NCBI GenBank assembly: GCA_951812795.1
Contig: OX638325.1
Coordinates: 1,760,277-1,824,276 of the forward strand
Length of the DNA stretch: 64,000 nucleotides
Direction of reading: 5' to 3'
Source of the DNA: an uncultured Dehalococcoidia bacterium
Lineage (GTDB): Bacteria > Chloroflexota > Dehalococcoidia > Lucifugimonadales > Lucifugimonadaceae
Shown here: positions 9,219 to 17,781 of the stretch, piece by piece
How the letters are laid out: every line of letters begins with the position of its first letter
Numbering within the stretch: position 1 is the first letter of the stretch
Notes under the pieces: generated by a model
The model's database searches: none
What the model was told of the DNA's origin: nothing
Seen by the model: only the letters and a program-made list of their open reading frames with translations
Position numbers and translations under genes: made by a program

Positions 9219-10022
9219 ATGAACTCGAGACTTACTACAAGGCATCTTGGTGGAATATTGATGTTGGCGCTTCTCACGCTGGCATTGACGGTGGTCGCAT
9301 GCGGCGGTGAGGAGGTCGTCGAAGAGGTCGAAGAAACGATTGAGTGGAGTTATTCTGGCGCAGGCGGACCTGAGAATTGGGCGTCGCTTTCCGCCGATAA
9401 TGCGCGGTGTGGCGATGGCACCCAGCAATCCCCGATCGACATTACTGGTTACGAGCTGGGAAGTTCGCCTCCGATCTCGTTCTCCTACCGGAGAGAGGCC
9501 GAGGCCGTGACCAATGGCGGGCACCTCATATCGGTCAGATACCCGACCGGCAACCGCCTTGGCTTTGGCGAACGCACGTATCAGCTGGAATCGGTTCACG
9601 CGCACACTCCAAGCGAACATCGTATCGACGGCAAATCGTATCCGCTGGAGCTGCACTTGATACACAGCCAAACCTTCGGTGACGTGGCGGTAGTCGGGAT
9701 GATGTTCGAAATAGGAGAGGCCAACCCGGTCCTTCAAGAGATGATCGAAAATGCTCCGGCGGAGATCGGCTCAACAGAGACTACCGGGATACTCAACGCC
9801 CGCAACCTCATGACGAAGGATCTCGGTTACTACTCGTACAAAGGCTCGACGACCACTCCGCCCTGTGCAGAACCTGTCGATTGGTTCATAATGCTCGAAA
9901 TCGGCACGGTATCGCAAGCACAAGTTGACGCGCTGCAAAACTTAACCGGACCAAACAACCGGCCACTGCAACCCGACAACGGGCGAGCGATCGCCACCTC
10001 GGGCTCCCGTAGCGGGCCGTAA
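9219..10022 (+). CDS. Alpha-type carbonic anhydrase lipoprotein
   Basis: A 267-residue exported carbonic anhydrase interconverting CO2 and bicarbonate. The N-terminus is a lipoprotein signal with lipobox VVAC, followed by a short acidic linker. Alpha-class signatures are QQSPIDI, the zinc-binding stretch VHAHTPSEH with the third ligand in LELHLIH, and the C-terminal STTTPPC-EPV-WFI motif with the substrate-pocket threonine. The reading frame is open to 9159, but the ATG at 9219 has a GAGGAAGAGA ribosome site and places the signal peptide at the terminus. Two cysteines (ARCGDG and PPCAEP) fit the usual disulfide. Location outside the membrane is inferred from the lipobox. Confidence 0.92.
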   Translation: MNSRLTTRHLGGILMLALLTLALTVVACGGEEVVEEVEETIEWSYSGAGGPENWASLSADNARCGDGTQQSPIDITGYELGSSPPISFSYRREAEAVTNGGHLISVRYPTGNRLGFGERTYQLESVHAHTPSEHRIDGKSYPLELHLIHSQTFGDVAVVGMMFEIGEANPVLQEMIENAPAEIGSTETTGILNARNLMTKDLGYYSYKGSTTTPPCAEPVDWFIMLEIGTVSQAQVDALQNLTGPNNRPLQPDNGRAIATSGSRSGP

Positions 10023-10056
10023 AGCTAAATCCTCCCTCGTGTTGTCCAAGCCGTGC

Positions 10057-10226
10057 GGTGCACTAACCTCCCCCTTGACGCCCAAGATGGTTCGTGCACC
10101 ATCCTCCCCCTTGATGCCCAAGGGGGAACAAAAGGGGGTTTAGACATGCCATTTTGCATCGCACTCCGGCGCCCGCCCCTCTGGATTCCGGCTTTCGCCG
10201 GAATGACGGCAGGTGTGCAAAGCACC
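10057..10226. repeat. Dispersed composite repeat (REP/MITE-like)
   Basis: A copy of the window's main dispersed element. It contains the block CTCCCCCTTGATGCCCAAGG near 10103-10122 (with a partial second copy just before), a GGGGGTTTAGAC block, and the palindrome ATTCCGGCTTTCGCCGGAAT at 10184-10203 followed by GACGG and a GTGCAAAGCACC arm. Similar composites occur near 20.2, 37.0, 38.0, 39.6, 39.8, 45.3, 45.5 and 47.5 kb in both orientations. It encodes nothing. Confidence 0.85.
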
Positions 10227-10243
10227 AAAGTGGGGACCGATAA

Positions 10244-11416
10244 GTGAACCCAAAAGCAAGACGTTCCTCACGCGTAGCCATTGTCGGCGGCGGAATCATC
10301 GGTTGCGCGACGGCTTATTGTTTGAGCCGGGTTGGCATTTCTGACGTCACGGTAATTGAGCGCGACGAAATCGCCTCGGGCGCCAGCGGATACTCGGCTG
10401 GCATCCTGACGCCGTATTCAGGTTCCAACGATCCGGGGTTGCTGGCGCTATCTGCTGCTTCGCTCGAGTTGCACGCGAGATTGGCGGACGAACTGCCTGA
10501 GATTACGGGCATCGATCATGGTTACGACCTCAAACCGTATCTGCGATGCGGATTTGAAGAGCCGGGCTTTGATGCCTCCCAACAGTTCATGGCGGATCGC
10601 ATCGCTGAAGGGTTGCCTGCCGAATGGTTGAGTGGTTCCGAGGCGCGTGAAGTATGCGATTGGTTGAGCGACGACGTAGTTGGTGCCTGTGCCACATCCA
10701 TCGAACCTACCGTCGATTCAAAGCTGTTAACACAATCGCTCCTCAAGGCGGCGCAGACCGATGGAGCCGAGACAAAGATTGGTAGCGCCGTCGGATTTTG
10801 TGGCCCAGAAGACGCCCCGAACGGTGTCAAGCTATCCGACGGCACCGTAGTCGAAGCGGACGCGATTGTCCTAGCGATGGGTCCGTGGACAAAAGAGGCT
10901 AACGATTGGCTGGGTTACGACATTCCCGTCGAACCGCAAAAAGGCGAGCTGCTGTACATGCACCGGCCTTCGGATGAAGCCGGAGACGCTGATCAAGGCA
11001 AACCGTCGGCCACGATGCACAACATGGACGAGGGTGGCGTGATTCTCACCCGTCGACTGTCCCGCACGGTGCTGGGAGCGACGAAAGAGGACGATAGAGG
11101 TTACGACCGCGAGATTTCGGAATACGCTTGGGAGTTCATCCTGCCGCGAGTCCAGCGATTGACCGATCGGATTACGAAGAACTCGGTAACTCATCACACC
11201 GCCTGCCTGCGCCCGATGCCCGCCGACGGCAAACCGTTTGTCGGCAAAGCACCGCGCCGGGACAACGTCTACATTGCATCAGGTCACTGGTCAGAAGGTG
11301 TTCACTACGCGCCGCTCACCGGCAAAGCGATCAGCGACCTTGTGGCCACCGGCGAGTCTTCTACCGATATCGGGGCGATCGATGCGGCCCGTTTGGACGA
11401 CTTTCGCAGAAAATAA
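10244..11416 (+). CDS. FAD-dependent oxidoreductase, DAO/glycine-oxidase-like
   Basis: A 390-residue DAO-family flavoprotein. The dinucleotide-binding motif VAIVGGGIIGCATAY is followed by the acidic end of beta-2 (VIERD) and the family segment SGYSAGILTPYSG. The C-terminal part has LRPMPADGKPFVG and SGHWSEGVHYAPLTGKAI, typical of glycine oxidase/ThiO-like and D-amino-acid dehydrogenase-like enzymes. No thiazole-biosynthesis genes are adjacent, so a general amine or D-amino-acid oxidase is more likely than ThiO. The start is GTG at 10244, directly after a dispersed repeat. The next gene follows after about 124 bases. Confidence 0.85.
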   Translation: MNPKARRSSRVAIVGGGIIGCATAYCLSRVGISDVTVIERDEIASGASGYSAGILTPYSGSNDPGLLALSAASLELHARLADELPEITGIDHGYDLKPYLRCGFEEPGFDASQQFMADRIAEGLPAEWLSGSEAREVCDWLSDDVVGACATSIEPTVDSKLLTQSLLKAAQTDGAETKIGSAVGFCGPEDAPNGVKLSDGTVVEADAIVLAMGPWTKEANDWLGYDIPVEPQKGELLYMHRPSDEAGDADQGKPSATMHNMDEGGVILTRRLSRTVLGATKEDDRGYDREISEYAWEFILPRVQRLTDRITKNSVTHHTACLRPMPADGKPFVGKAPRRDNVYIASGHWSEGVHYAPLTGKAISDLVATGESSTDIGAIDAARLDDFRRK

Positions 11417-11540
11417 ACACACGGGTCGGACGGTTAAATTACAAGCATCGCCCGCGAACGGTTCGGTCGGCGTCCCTGCCGGGAGTGCCAATCGCACCAA
11501 TTGAACCTGCAGACGACGAATTAATTGGATCACGATAGAG

Positions 11541-12878
11541 ATGACCCTCAATATCGCACTAGTCGGAGCAGGCGGCATGGGAATGCGCCATGCAACTGGT
11601 TACATCGAACTCCGGAAGTACTTTGACGATGTCAAGGTTGTCGCCGTGTGTGACCCGCACCTCGATTCCGCCGAAGCGGTGGCTCAGGTCATCTCCAACT
11701 CGACACCGGAATCTCCAAGACCATTTGCCGGGCTTGTAGAAGCAGCCGATGCTCCCGATATCTCGCTCGATGCCGTCGATATCGTAACCAGCACACCGGC
11801 GCATCACACGTTGGCGATTGAGGCTATGCGCTCGGGTTTACACGTGATGGTCGAGAAGCCGATGGGGTTGACTCTGACCGCTTGCCGTTTGATGCAGTCG
11901 GCTGAGAGAGCCACGAGTAAGGTGCTTTCAATCTCTGAGAACTTCCGGCGAGACCCTATGAACCGTTTAGCAAAGGCCCTGATCGATGCCGATGCCATCG
12001 GCAAACCTTATTTCGCGCTGGATTTCAGTATCGGCAGCGCCAATCGCGGCGTGATGCACAGCACCGTTTGGCGCGCCAAGAAGGCCCAAGCTGGTGGTGT
12101 TGTCTTAGACGCTGGTGTGCACAATGCAGACTTGCTGCTATATCTGATGGGTCCCGCCGAACGGGTTTTTGCTGAAACCGATGTCAACGACCGTCAACGC
12201 CTGCTACGCCCGATGTCTGACCAAGCGCCGGGTTTGGCCGCCATGTACGCGCATCGAAGAGAGCCTGATATTAATCCCCTCTCCTCCCGGGAGAGGGTTA
12301 GGGTGAGGGTCGGCGATACCATCGAACAGGATGCCGTTGATACTGCCTTCGCCTCGATTCGTTTCAAGTCGGGAGCTGTCGGGCAGTTGGTAATCACCGA
12401 TGCGTCCCATGGTTACGATCTTGGCGATTCGGTCGTCGTCGGAAGCGAAGGCACGCTATACCGTCCGCCAAGCCGCAGAGGTTCGAGTCCACGAATCGTC
12501 TTGGGCCCAACAAGCACCAACAATCACACCATGATTGAGGGCGACGGATTGCTTAATCTGGTGCCCGAATTTGAACTCGACGAGATAACTGCGACGCTCT
12601 GGGACGGCGAGAACCGAATGGCGTCCTATGAGATGGATTTCAGGCAGATCGACGCCAAGATTATTGCGCTCGAATACATGGACTTGGCTCGGGCAGTCGC
12701 TGATGGCAGGTCGCCGGAGGTGGGCAGTGCTGAAGGGATGGCGGCGCTCGGCCTTGCTTACGGCGTGATGGAATCGGGTGAAGCTAACGAAGCGGTTCTT
12801 GTTGATGACGTTGTCGAAGGCAAAGTCCGACGTTTCCAAGAAGAGATCGATCTTGCCGCCGGTATCACCGAGTGCTGA
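11541..12878 (+). CDS. Gfo/Idh/MocA family oxidoreductase carrying a repeat insertion
   Basis: A 445-residue NAD(P)-dependent sugar/inositol dehydrogenase-like protein. The N-terminal Rossmann motif is GAGGMGMRHA, followed by the DPHLD segment and the family catalytic EKPMG motif (VMVEKPMGL). The C-terminal alpha/beta domain includes GGVVLDAGVHNADLLLYLMG, with the usual histidine. The stretch NPLSSRERVRVRVGDT is encoded by an in-frame copy of a dispersed 36-base repeat and looks like a late insertion into a surface loop. The 3' end overlaps the GTG start of the following MFS gene by 7 bases, indicating translational coupling. Substrate is unknown. Confidence 0.9.
   Translation: MTLNIALVGAGGMGMRHATGYIELRKYFDDVKVVAVCDPHLDSAEAVAQVISNSTPESPRPFAGLVEAADAPDISLDAVDIVTSTPAHHTLAIEAMRSGLHVMVEKPMGLTLTACRLMQSAERATSKVLSISENFRRDPMNRLAKALIDADAIGKPYFALDFSIGSANRGVMHSTVWRAKKAQAGGVVLDAGVHNADLLLYLMGPAERVFAETDVNDRQRLLRPMSDQAPGLAAMYAHRREPDINPLSSRERVRVRVGDTIEQDAVDTAFASIRFKSGAVGQLVITDASHGYDLGDSVVVGSEGTLYRPPSRRGSSPRIVLGPTSTNNHTMIEGDGLLNLVPEFELDEITATLWDGENRMASYEMDFRQIDAKIIALEYMDLARAVADGRSPEVGSAEGMAALGLAYGVMESGEANEAVLVDDVVEGKVRRFQEEIDLAAGITEC
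12276..12311. repeat. Dispersed GC-rich repeat inside a coding region
   Basis: Read on the minus strand this is the same CCCTCACCCTAACCCTCTCC-type repeat seen in intergenic gaps at about 31.48, 36.32, 37.94, 39.59 and 45.35 kb. It is about 36 bases, a multiple of three, and keeps the Gfo/Idh reading frame open. Confidence 0.85.
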
Positions 12879-14116
12879 GGCAGACCGGATTCGCCGTCTT
12901 CGGATACCGCGAGTACCGGCTCTTTTGGATCGCCGCGGCATTCTCAAACATCGGCATGTGGACGCTCGTCTATGGTCGGCTGTGGTTGATGCGGACGCTG
13001 TCTGATTCCGAGATCCTTCTCGGGTCGGTTACAGCGGCGACTATGGCGCCAGTGATGATCTTCTCGGTTTGGGGAGGCGTTGTCGCCGACACCGTAAACC
13101 GACTCAGATTGCTCCGCTTCACACGCCTCCTTTTCGCCGTCGCAGGTTTCGTGACGGCCGTTTTGATCGCCACCGACACCATCGAAGCATGGCACCTGTT
13201 GGCTATCTCGGCAGTGACCGGCGTGATGCTCGCATTCGACATCCCGACGCGCGGCGCAATGGTCGCATCGCTGGTGCCAAGAGAACAACTGCCCAGCGCC
13301 ATCGCCCTTTACTCCGTCGTCTTCGGAGGTGCTGCGATTTTGGGTCCTTCGCTGTTCCACCCGCTCGTGTCGGCCGTTGGTATGGAGGGTTTATTTTTCA
13401 TCGTTTCGGCGTCTTATGTTTTGACGGTCTTAACGCTGATGCGGATGGATCACACACCACACCAGGCGAGACCCGACGTAGATTCGACTGCTGACGGTTC
13501 GACCCGCCTCGTTGTTAAGGTGCGGGCGCGGGTCCGCGACATGGTTGACGGCGTCAAATATGTCCGGCGCGAGACGGCGATCGCTGTTTTAATCGTGTAT
13601 GGGGTAGTGATTGGGATTGTTGCGACGCCGCTTGAAACGTTGTTGCCGGTGATTACTCAGGAGGTGTACCAGGGAGACACGGAGACCTATGGGAGGTTGT
13701 TGCTGGCGGTGGGAATCGGCGGATTGGTGGCGACGTTCACGATTACGTTTATAGGGTCGCGGGCGAAGCCACCGGTGTATCTGGCGATTGGTGGTGCTGC
13801 GGTCGGAGTTTGCTATTTGGTGTTCGGGGTTGTGGATGTATTCATGTTCGCGGTGGCGATTGCCGGCGTGGTCGGAGGGTTGACGGTGGTCAAGGGGACG
13901 ATGAGCACCACTGTGGTTCAGACGTTGGTTTCGGATGAGTTCAGGGGACGTGTGATGAGTTTGATGAACTTCACATGGGGGGCGCAGGCTGCGGGAGCGT
14001 TGTTTATGGGGGCGTTGGCTCAGGTCTGGGGTGCGCCATTTGCTTTCGGAGTTGCCGGCGTTTTGGGGGTCGTGGCGACTATAGGGGTTTGGTTGGTGGC
14101 GTTGAGGAAGCTGTGA
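12872..14116 (+). CDS. MFS transporter, EntS-like exporter type
   Basis: A 414-residue MFS protein of the MFS_3/EntS-like group, with the N-terminal FGYREYRLFWIAAAFSNIG segment and the signature GGVVADTVNRLRLL between helices 2 and 3. About 10-12 hydrophobic helices are visible. It begins with a GTG that overlaps the stop of the Gfo/Idh gene by 7 bases, so expression is coupled to that dehydrogenase. EntS-like members export small molecules such as siderophores; here the cargo is unknown. Codon use becomes more G/T-rich in the second half, but the frame stays continuous. Confidence 0.88.
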   Translation: MLRQTGFAVFGYREYRLFWIAAAFSNIGMWTLVYGRLWLMRTLSDSEILLGSVTAATMAPVMIFSVWGGVVADTVNRLRLLRFTRLLFAVAGFVTAVLIATDTIEAWHLLAISAVTGVMLAFDIPTRGAMVASLVPREQLPSAIALYSVVFGGAAILGPSLFHPLVSAVGMEGLFFIVSASYVLTVLTLMRMDHTPHQARPDVDSTADGSTRLVVKVRARVRDMVDGVKYVRRETAIAVLIVYGVVIGIVATPLETLLPVITQEVYQGDTETYGRLLLAVGIGGLVATFTITFIGSRAKPPVYLAIGGAAVGVCYLVFGVVDVFMFAVAIAGVVGGLTVVKGTMSTTVVQTLVSDEFRGRVMSLMNFTWGAQAAGALFMGALAQVWGAPFAFGVAGVLGVVATIGVWLVALRKL

Positions 14117-14296
14117 GGGGGATCATCGCCGACCGTCTACTGCGCGGACGTTTGCTATTCTCCCCTACGCCCGTCACAACCGCACTCCCGTCGGACGTCC
14201 TCACCCATCTCTCTGAAGCGACCGCCCAACCACTGCCTCCCCTGCTTCTTGCTTCAGAACCCGCGCCATGTCGAACTTTGAAGTGCTACCGACACG

Positions 14297-14530
14297 TCAG
14301 TCACCATCAGCAGTGACAATCGTTACGATGTTGGCCAATAGCCATGCGGATGCCGCAAACAACTGCAACCAATCCCCAGTGGATTCGACCCCGGAAGTCA
14401 GCATGCTACCGATCCAGCAAACGCTGGCCGTTGTTTGCCCGAGCCAAGTGACGCTCCGCGCCTTGGCTAGTCGGTTTCGACTTGGGCCTGACGCGACGGC
14501 TGGTTCGTCGTTTCGAGTTAACATACGCAC
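14297..14530 (-). CDS. Possible small membrane protein
   Basis: A 77-residue frame on the minus strand whose ATG overlaps the 3' end of the FAD oxidoreductase gene by 13 bases. It contains two hydrophobic segments (around TASVCWIGSML and LQLFAASAWLLANIVTIV) separated by a short polar turn. No family is recognised. The overlapping position and hydrophobic pattern fit a coupled small membrane protein, but the region between 14117 and 14517 is otherwise empty and this may be chance. Confidence 0.35.
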   Translation of the reverse strand: MRMLTRNDEPAVASGPSRNRLAKARSVTWLGQTTASVCWIGSMLTSGVESTGDWLQLFAASAWLLANIVTIVTADGD

Positions 14531-15648
14531 TCTTCTCCACAGTTGGAAAGGTCATCGAGATACATGCCCCAGTCGCGGTATCCTTCCAGCGCTTCCGCCG
14601 GTAGCCCCAACGAGGTCGCAATTGCTTTGGCGACAACTGCGAATCGTTGTCGATACTTGAAAATAAAGCAGAAGACGTGATTGTCGTGGCGAACAGCTGG
14701 GCCACACAGAAATAGTCCGGGCACGATCGTCGATTCATCGTGTTCGCTCAGAAGCAGTGAGCCATCATCGCGTTGTTCAAACAAATCTGCGACTAACTTC
14801 TGACTCCCGTCGAATCCGCCTGCAAACAGCGGCGGCACGCGGGTTTCAAACCGCAGCCCCTCACCAGCCGTGACTTCATACGTGCCGTCTACGCAAGTGA
14901 CCGATTCGACAGGACAATACGGATACAGTTCCACCTGTTTAAAAAACCGAGGGTCACGGATCCGGTCGTGTGTAAACGGGGAAAGCGCGATGCTGGGATC
15001 GGAGCTCTCTTCCATCCACGGGCGTTGTGTGTCGAACACCCGCACTCGTTTGCCGCGACACGCCAGGTGGTAGGCCGCGTCGACACCACTTTCGTAGCCA
15101 CCTATAACGACGAAGTCGTCACCTTCAAGCTCTTCATAGCTGGGTATGGTCGCTGTGTGGCGACACAATTCGCTACCGTCAAACCCATTTAATCGCGGGT
15201 ATTGGAACTCTCCGGCAGCCCAAATTACGTGTTTGGCTCGCAAGGTCCCATCGGCGGTATCGATGCGAAAGCCGTCGTCAACCTTGGCTACCTGCACCAC
15301 GTCCGTGTTTTCGCGAACGGTTAACCCGAGGAATTTCGAGATTACCTGCAAATACGACGCGTACTCTTCACCCGTCGGATGCTCGACCTCCAAACTGTAC
15401 GCGGGTGAAGTTTTGATCGCGACCGAGTTCAAATCGAGCATGCCAACTGAATTGGTAGGGAACGAAGGCGTGATGAAGCGAGTCTCGGCCGGCCATGAGG
15501 CGAACGATGCTCCGACCGTATGACGCTCGCAGACTACGTAGTTCTCGATACCGGCGTATCTGAGTGCCACCGCCACACCGACGCCCGCGGCACCGGCGCC
15601 GACGACCACTACGTCATAGACACCGTCACTCACCTCGGTCGTGTTCAT
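14518..15648 (-). CDS. FAD/NAD(P)-dependent oxidoreductase with Cys-rich tail
   Basis: A 376-residue two-dinucleotide-binding-domain flavoprotein. FAD motif VVVVGAGAAGVGVA lies near residues 13-26, and a second Rossmann motif (FVVIGGYESGVDAAYHLA) lies mid-protein for NAD(P). The C-terminal part has the PGLFLCGPAV segment of thioredoxin-reductase-like/monooxygenase proteins. There is no internal CxxC redox centre of the thioredoxin-reductase type; instead the extreme C-terminus is CGEECVC, a possible metal or redox tail. The gene is divergent from the molybdenum hydroxylase operon across a 628-base gap. Function could be a bacillithiol/thiol reductase-like or N-hydroxylating activity; neither is proven. 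Confidence 0.82.
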   Translation of the reverse strand: MNTTEVSDGVYDVVVVGAGAAGVGVAVALRYAGIENYVVCERHTVGASFASWPAETRFITPSFPTNSVGMLDLNSVAIKTSPAYSLEVEHPTGEEYASYLQVISKFLGLTVRENTDVVQVAKVDDGFRIDTADGTLRAKHVIWAAGEFQYPRLNGFDGSELCRHTATIPSYEELEGDDFVVIGGYESGVDAAYHLACRGKRVRVFDTQRPWMEESSDPSIALSPFTHDRIRDPRFFKQVELYPYCPVESVTCVDGTYEVTAGEGLRFETRVPPLFAGGFDGSQKLVADLFEQRDDGSLLLSEHDESTIVPGLFLCGPAVRHDNHVFCFIFKYRQRFAVVAKAIATSLGLPAEALEGYRDWGMYLDDLSNCGEECVC

Positions 15649-16276
15649 ACAGACTCCTTAAATCGAAACTCAAATCATCCACATTGCGAACCACTGCCGC
15701 ATCCTTTGCTGATCGAGACCATGGCCGACAGGTTTTATGGATACATAGTATCATTTCCACTCTTTCGCCGAAATGCAGTGGAGTTATGGCACGATTCTTG
15801 CCACATGAGAGGGCATTGTTGCCAGAAGTGCGTCTGCCGTTGCACGAACGGCGAGCGGGTGGGGACTACATAATCCAGAAGGTAGGAAACGGACATCGAC
15901 CGCAGGGAAGATCGAAATTGGATTGTAATGAGACTAGATATCGATCCGTTAAGCGATTTACGAGGACCGAAATACAGAGGAACGTCGATTCCTGCGAGTC
16001 GGGCCGAGGGGCGATGCAGGCGATTTCTCTAGCCGGGACGTCGAGACGCAAAGCGTGGGTTGGTCTTTCGGCGAACGTGGATCCTTTGACAGGCTGTACT
16101 CCGAACGATTCGCGCCCCGCTCTGCCGCACTAATGAGATGTGACTTTCTCAATCCGTTTTGCAGTCGCGTGTAATCTCGCTTAAACTCATATGCGAGAAA
16201 ATCGGCGTTGTTCTGTTTTGAGTGTTCGACTCGGCGGGATGAGCTGTTAGGCAAAAAAGTCTAAAGGAGCGGGCTT
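15649..16276. other. Long intergenic region, no gene supported
   Basis: About 628 bases between divergent genes. Several short frames exist, but none has a ribosome site plus plausible protein composition, and they overlap each other on both strands. The end of the region holds a strong AAAGGAG ribosome site at 16263-16269 for the TTG start at 16277. It presumably contains the promoters of both neighbours and possibly a decayed gene; I see no RNA structure that I can name. Confidence 0.5.
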
Positions 16277-17158
16277 TTGCATCCATTTGCATATGAGGCG
16301 CCCACAACTATCGACGCAGCAGTCGCATTGCTAGACAAGCATGGCGACCGAGCGCGCCCGATCGCAGGTGGGACTGACGTACTGGTCCAAGCAAGGGCCA
16401 ACCGATGGGACCTCGACGCGATCGTCGATGTCAAGAACATCCCTGAATTGACGGAGATCAGCCACTACCCGGATGGGAGCGTCGCGATCGGCGCTGCGGT
16501 TCCGTGTTACCAGATCTACGAAGATCAGAAGATACGGGACAACTTCCCGGGCATTATCGACGCGGTCGAGATGATCGGCGGGATCCAGATCCAGTCGCGA
16601 GCGGCCTTGGGCGGCAACCTCTGCAACTCGTCTCCGAGTGCGGACGGCATCTGCCCATTGATCGCCTACAACGCCGTTTGCCACATCGCAGGGCCGGGCG
16701 GCGACGACAACCACCGCGATGTTGCGGTCGAAGATTTCTGTACCGGACCGGGCAGCAATGTTCTTGCGCGTGGTGAGATTTTGGTGAGCGTCGTTCTCCC
16801 TAACCCAGGCGACAACTTCGGCGCCGCCTACGAGCGATTCATTCCTCGCAATGAAATGGATATCGCCGTTGCCGGTGCTGGCGTATCTGTCAAACTCAAC
16901 GCCGCCGGCGACAAGTTCGAGGCCGCACGCGTGGCCCTCGCCGCGGTCGCTCCGGTTCCGCTAGTCGTGCCGGCAGCTGAGGCCGCACTGGTCGGCAACT
17001 CGGTTAGCGATGACGTGATCGAGGCTGCCGCAAAGGCCGCCGGTGATGCTGCCAGTCCGATAGCGGACATGCGCGGCACGATCGACCAACGAAAGCATCT
17101 CTCTGCGGTCCTGACCCGAAGAATGATCAACCAAGCCGTAGCGCGAGCGAGAGGTTAA
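16277..17158 (+). CDS. Molybdenum hydroxylase FAD subunit (CoxM/XdhB-like)
   Basis: A 293-residue FAD-binding subunit of a xanthine-dehydrogenase-family complex, passing electrons from the Fe-S subunit to the acceptor. FAD segments are RPIAGGTDVLVQ and the conserved ALGGNLCNSSPSAD (TIGGN-like). The C-terminal CO-dehydrogenase flavoprotein domain (about 180-290) is present. The start is TTG at 16277, seven bases after an AAAGGAG site, and gives the expected HPFAYEAP N-terminus. The Fe-S subunit gene starts seven bases after its stop. Order M-S-L is the same as in aerobic CO dehydrogenase and related hydroxylase operons. Confidence 0.93.
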   Translation: MHPFAYEAPTTIDAAVALLDKHGDRARPIAGGTDVLVQARANRWDLDAIVDVKNIPELTEISHYPDGSVAIGAAVPCYQIYEDQKIRDNFPGIIDAVEMIGGIQIQSRAALGGNLCNSSPSADGICPLIAYNAVCHIAGPGGDDNHRDVAVEDFCTGPGSNVLARGEILVSVVLPNPGDNFGAAYERFIPRNEMDIAVAGAGVSVKLNAAGDKFEAARVALAAVAPVPLVVPAAEAALVGNSVSDDVIEAAAKAAGDAASPIADMRGTIDQRKHLSAVLTRRMINQAVARARG

Positions 17159-17165
17159 GTAGTAG

Positions 17166-17660
17166 ATGACAACTCAGATAACTCCGGGACCATCCCGGGT
17201 ACACGTTAGGACGACCATCAACGGTCAAGCGCACGAGTTTCTCGTGCCGCCATACATGAGCCTCCTTGACACTCTTCGAGAAATCGTCGGATTGACCGGC
17301 ACCAAAGAGGGATGCTTGGACGGTAACTGCGGTGCGTGCACCGTGTCGCTAGACGGTCGCATCGTCGACTCGTGCCTCGTTCTTGGAGCCGAGATCAATG
17401 GCAAGTCCGTTGAAACCGTCGAAGGAATGGCTACTGCCAACGGACTGCACCCGTTGCAACAGGCGTTTTTGGAAGAGGCCGCGCTCCAGTGCGGTATCTG
17501 CACGCCTGGTTTCTTGGTGGCCGCGAAGGGCCTGCTGGATAACGAGCCGGCACCGGACGAGCACCGCATTCGACACTGGTTGGCAGGTAACCTCTGCCGC
17601 TGCACCGGGTACGACAAGATCGTGCGCGCAGTGCAAAAAGCCTCAGCCGAGATGGCGTAA
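17166..17660 (+). CDS. Molybdenum hydroxylase 2Fe-2S subunit (CoxS/XdhC-like)
   Basis: A 164-residue iron-sulfur subunit. The plant-ferredoxin-type cluster is bound by the cysteines in EGCLDGNCGACTVSLDG plus a later cysteine (VDSCLVLG). The second, proximal cluster is held by CGICTPGF and LCRCTGYDKIV. Length and motif order are typical for this family. It sits 7 bases after the FAD subunit and about 120 bases before the large subunit, so all three form one operon. It moves electrons from the molybdenum site to FAD. Confidence 0.95.
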   Translation: MTTQITPGPSRVHVRTTINGQAHEFLVPPYMSLLDTLREIVGLTGTKEGCLDGNCGACTVSLDGRIVDSCLVLGAEINGKSVETVEGMATANGLHPLQQAFLEEAALQCGICTPGFLVAAKGLLDNEPAPDEHRIRHWLAGNLCRCTGYDKIVRAVQKASAEMA

Positions 17661-17781
17661 CAGTTTGGAATTAAGGCCGATGCGTTCGCGTGAGATCGCC
17701 AAAGCGTCGGCCTTTCAGCTAGGTAGTTGGACTTCAACATCTAGTCGATCAACAGTCGATCAACATTAGGGGGATCCGCCC

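Noticed and set aside
15564-16133. Plus-strand frame across the 15.6-16.1 kb gap
   Set aside because: Its first part is antisense to the FAD oxidoreductase 5' end and the rest is Arg/His/Ser-rich without ribosome site or family.
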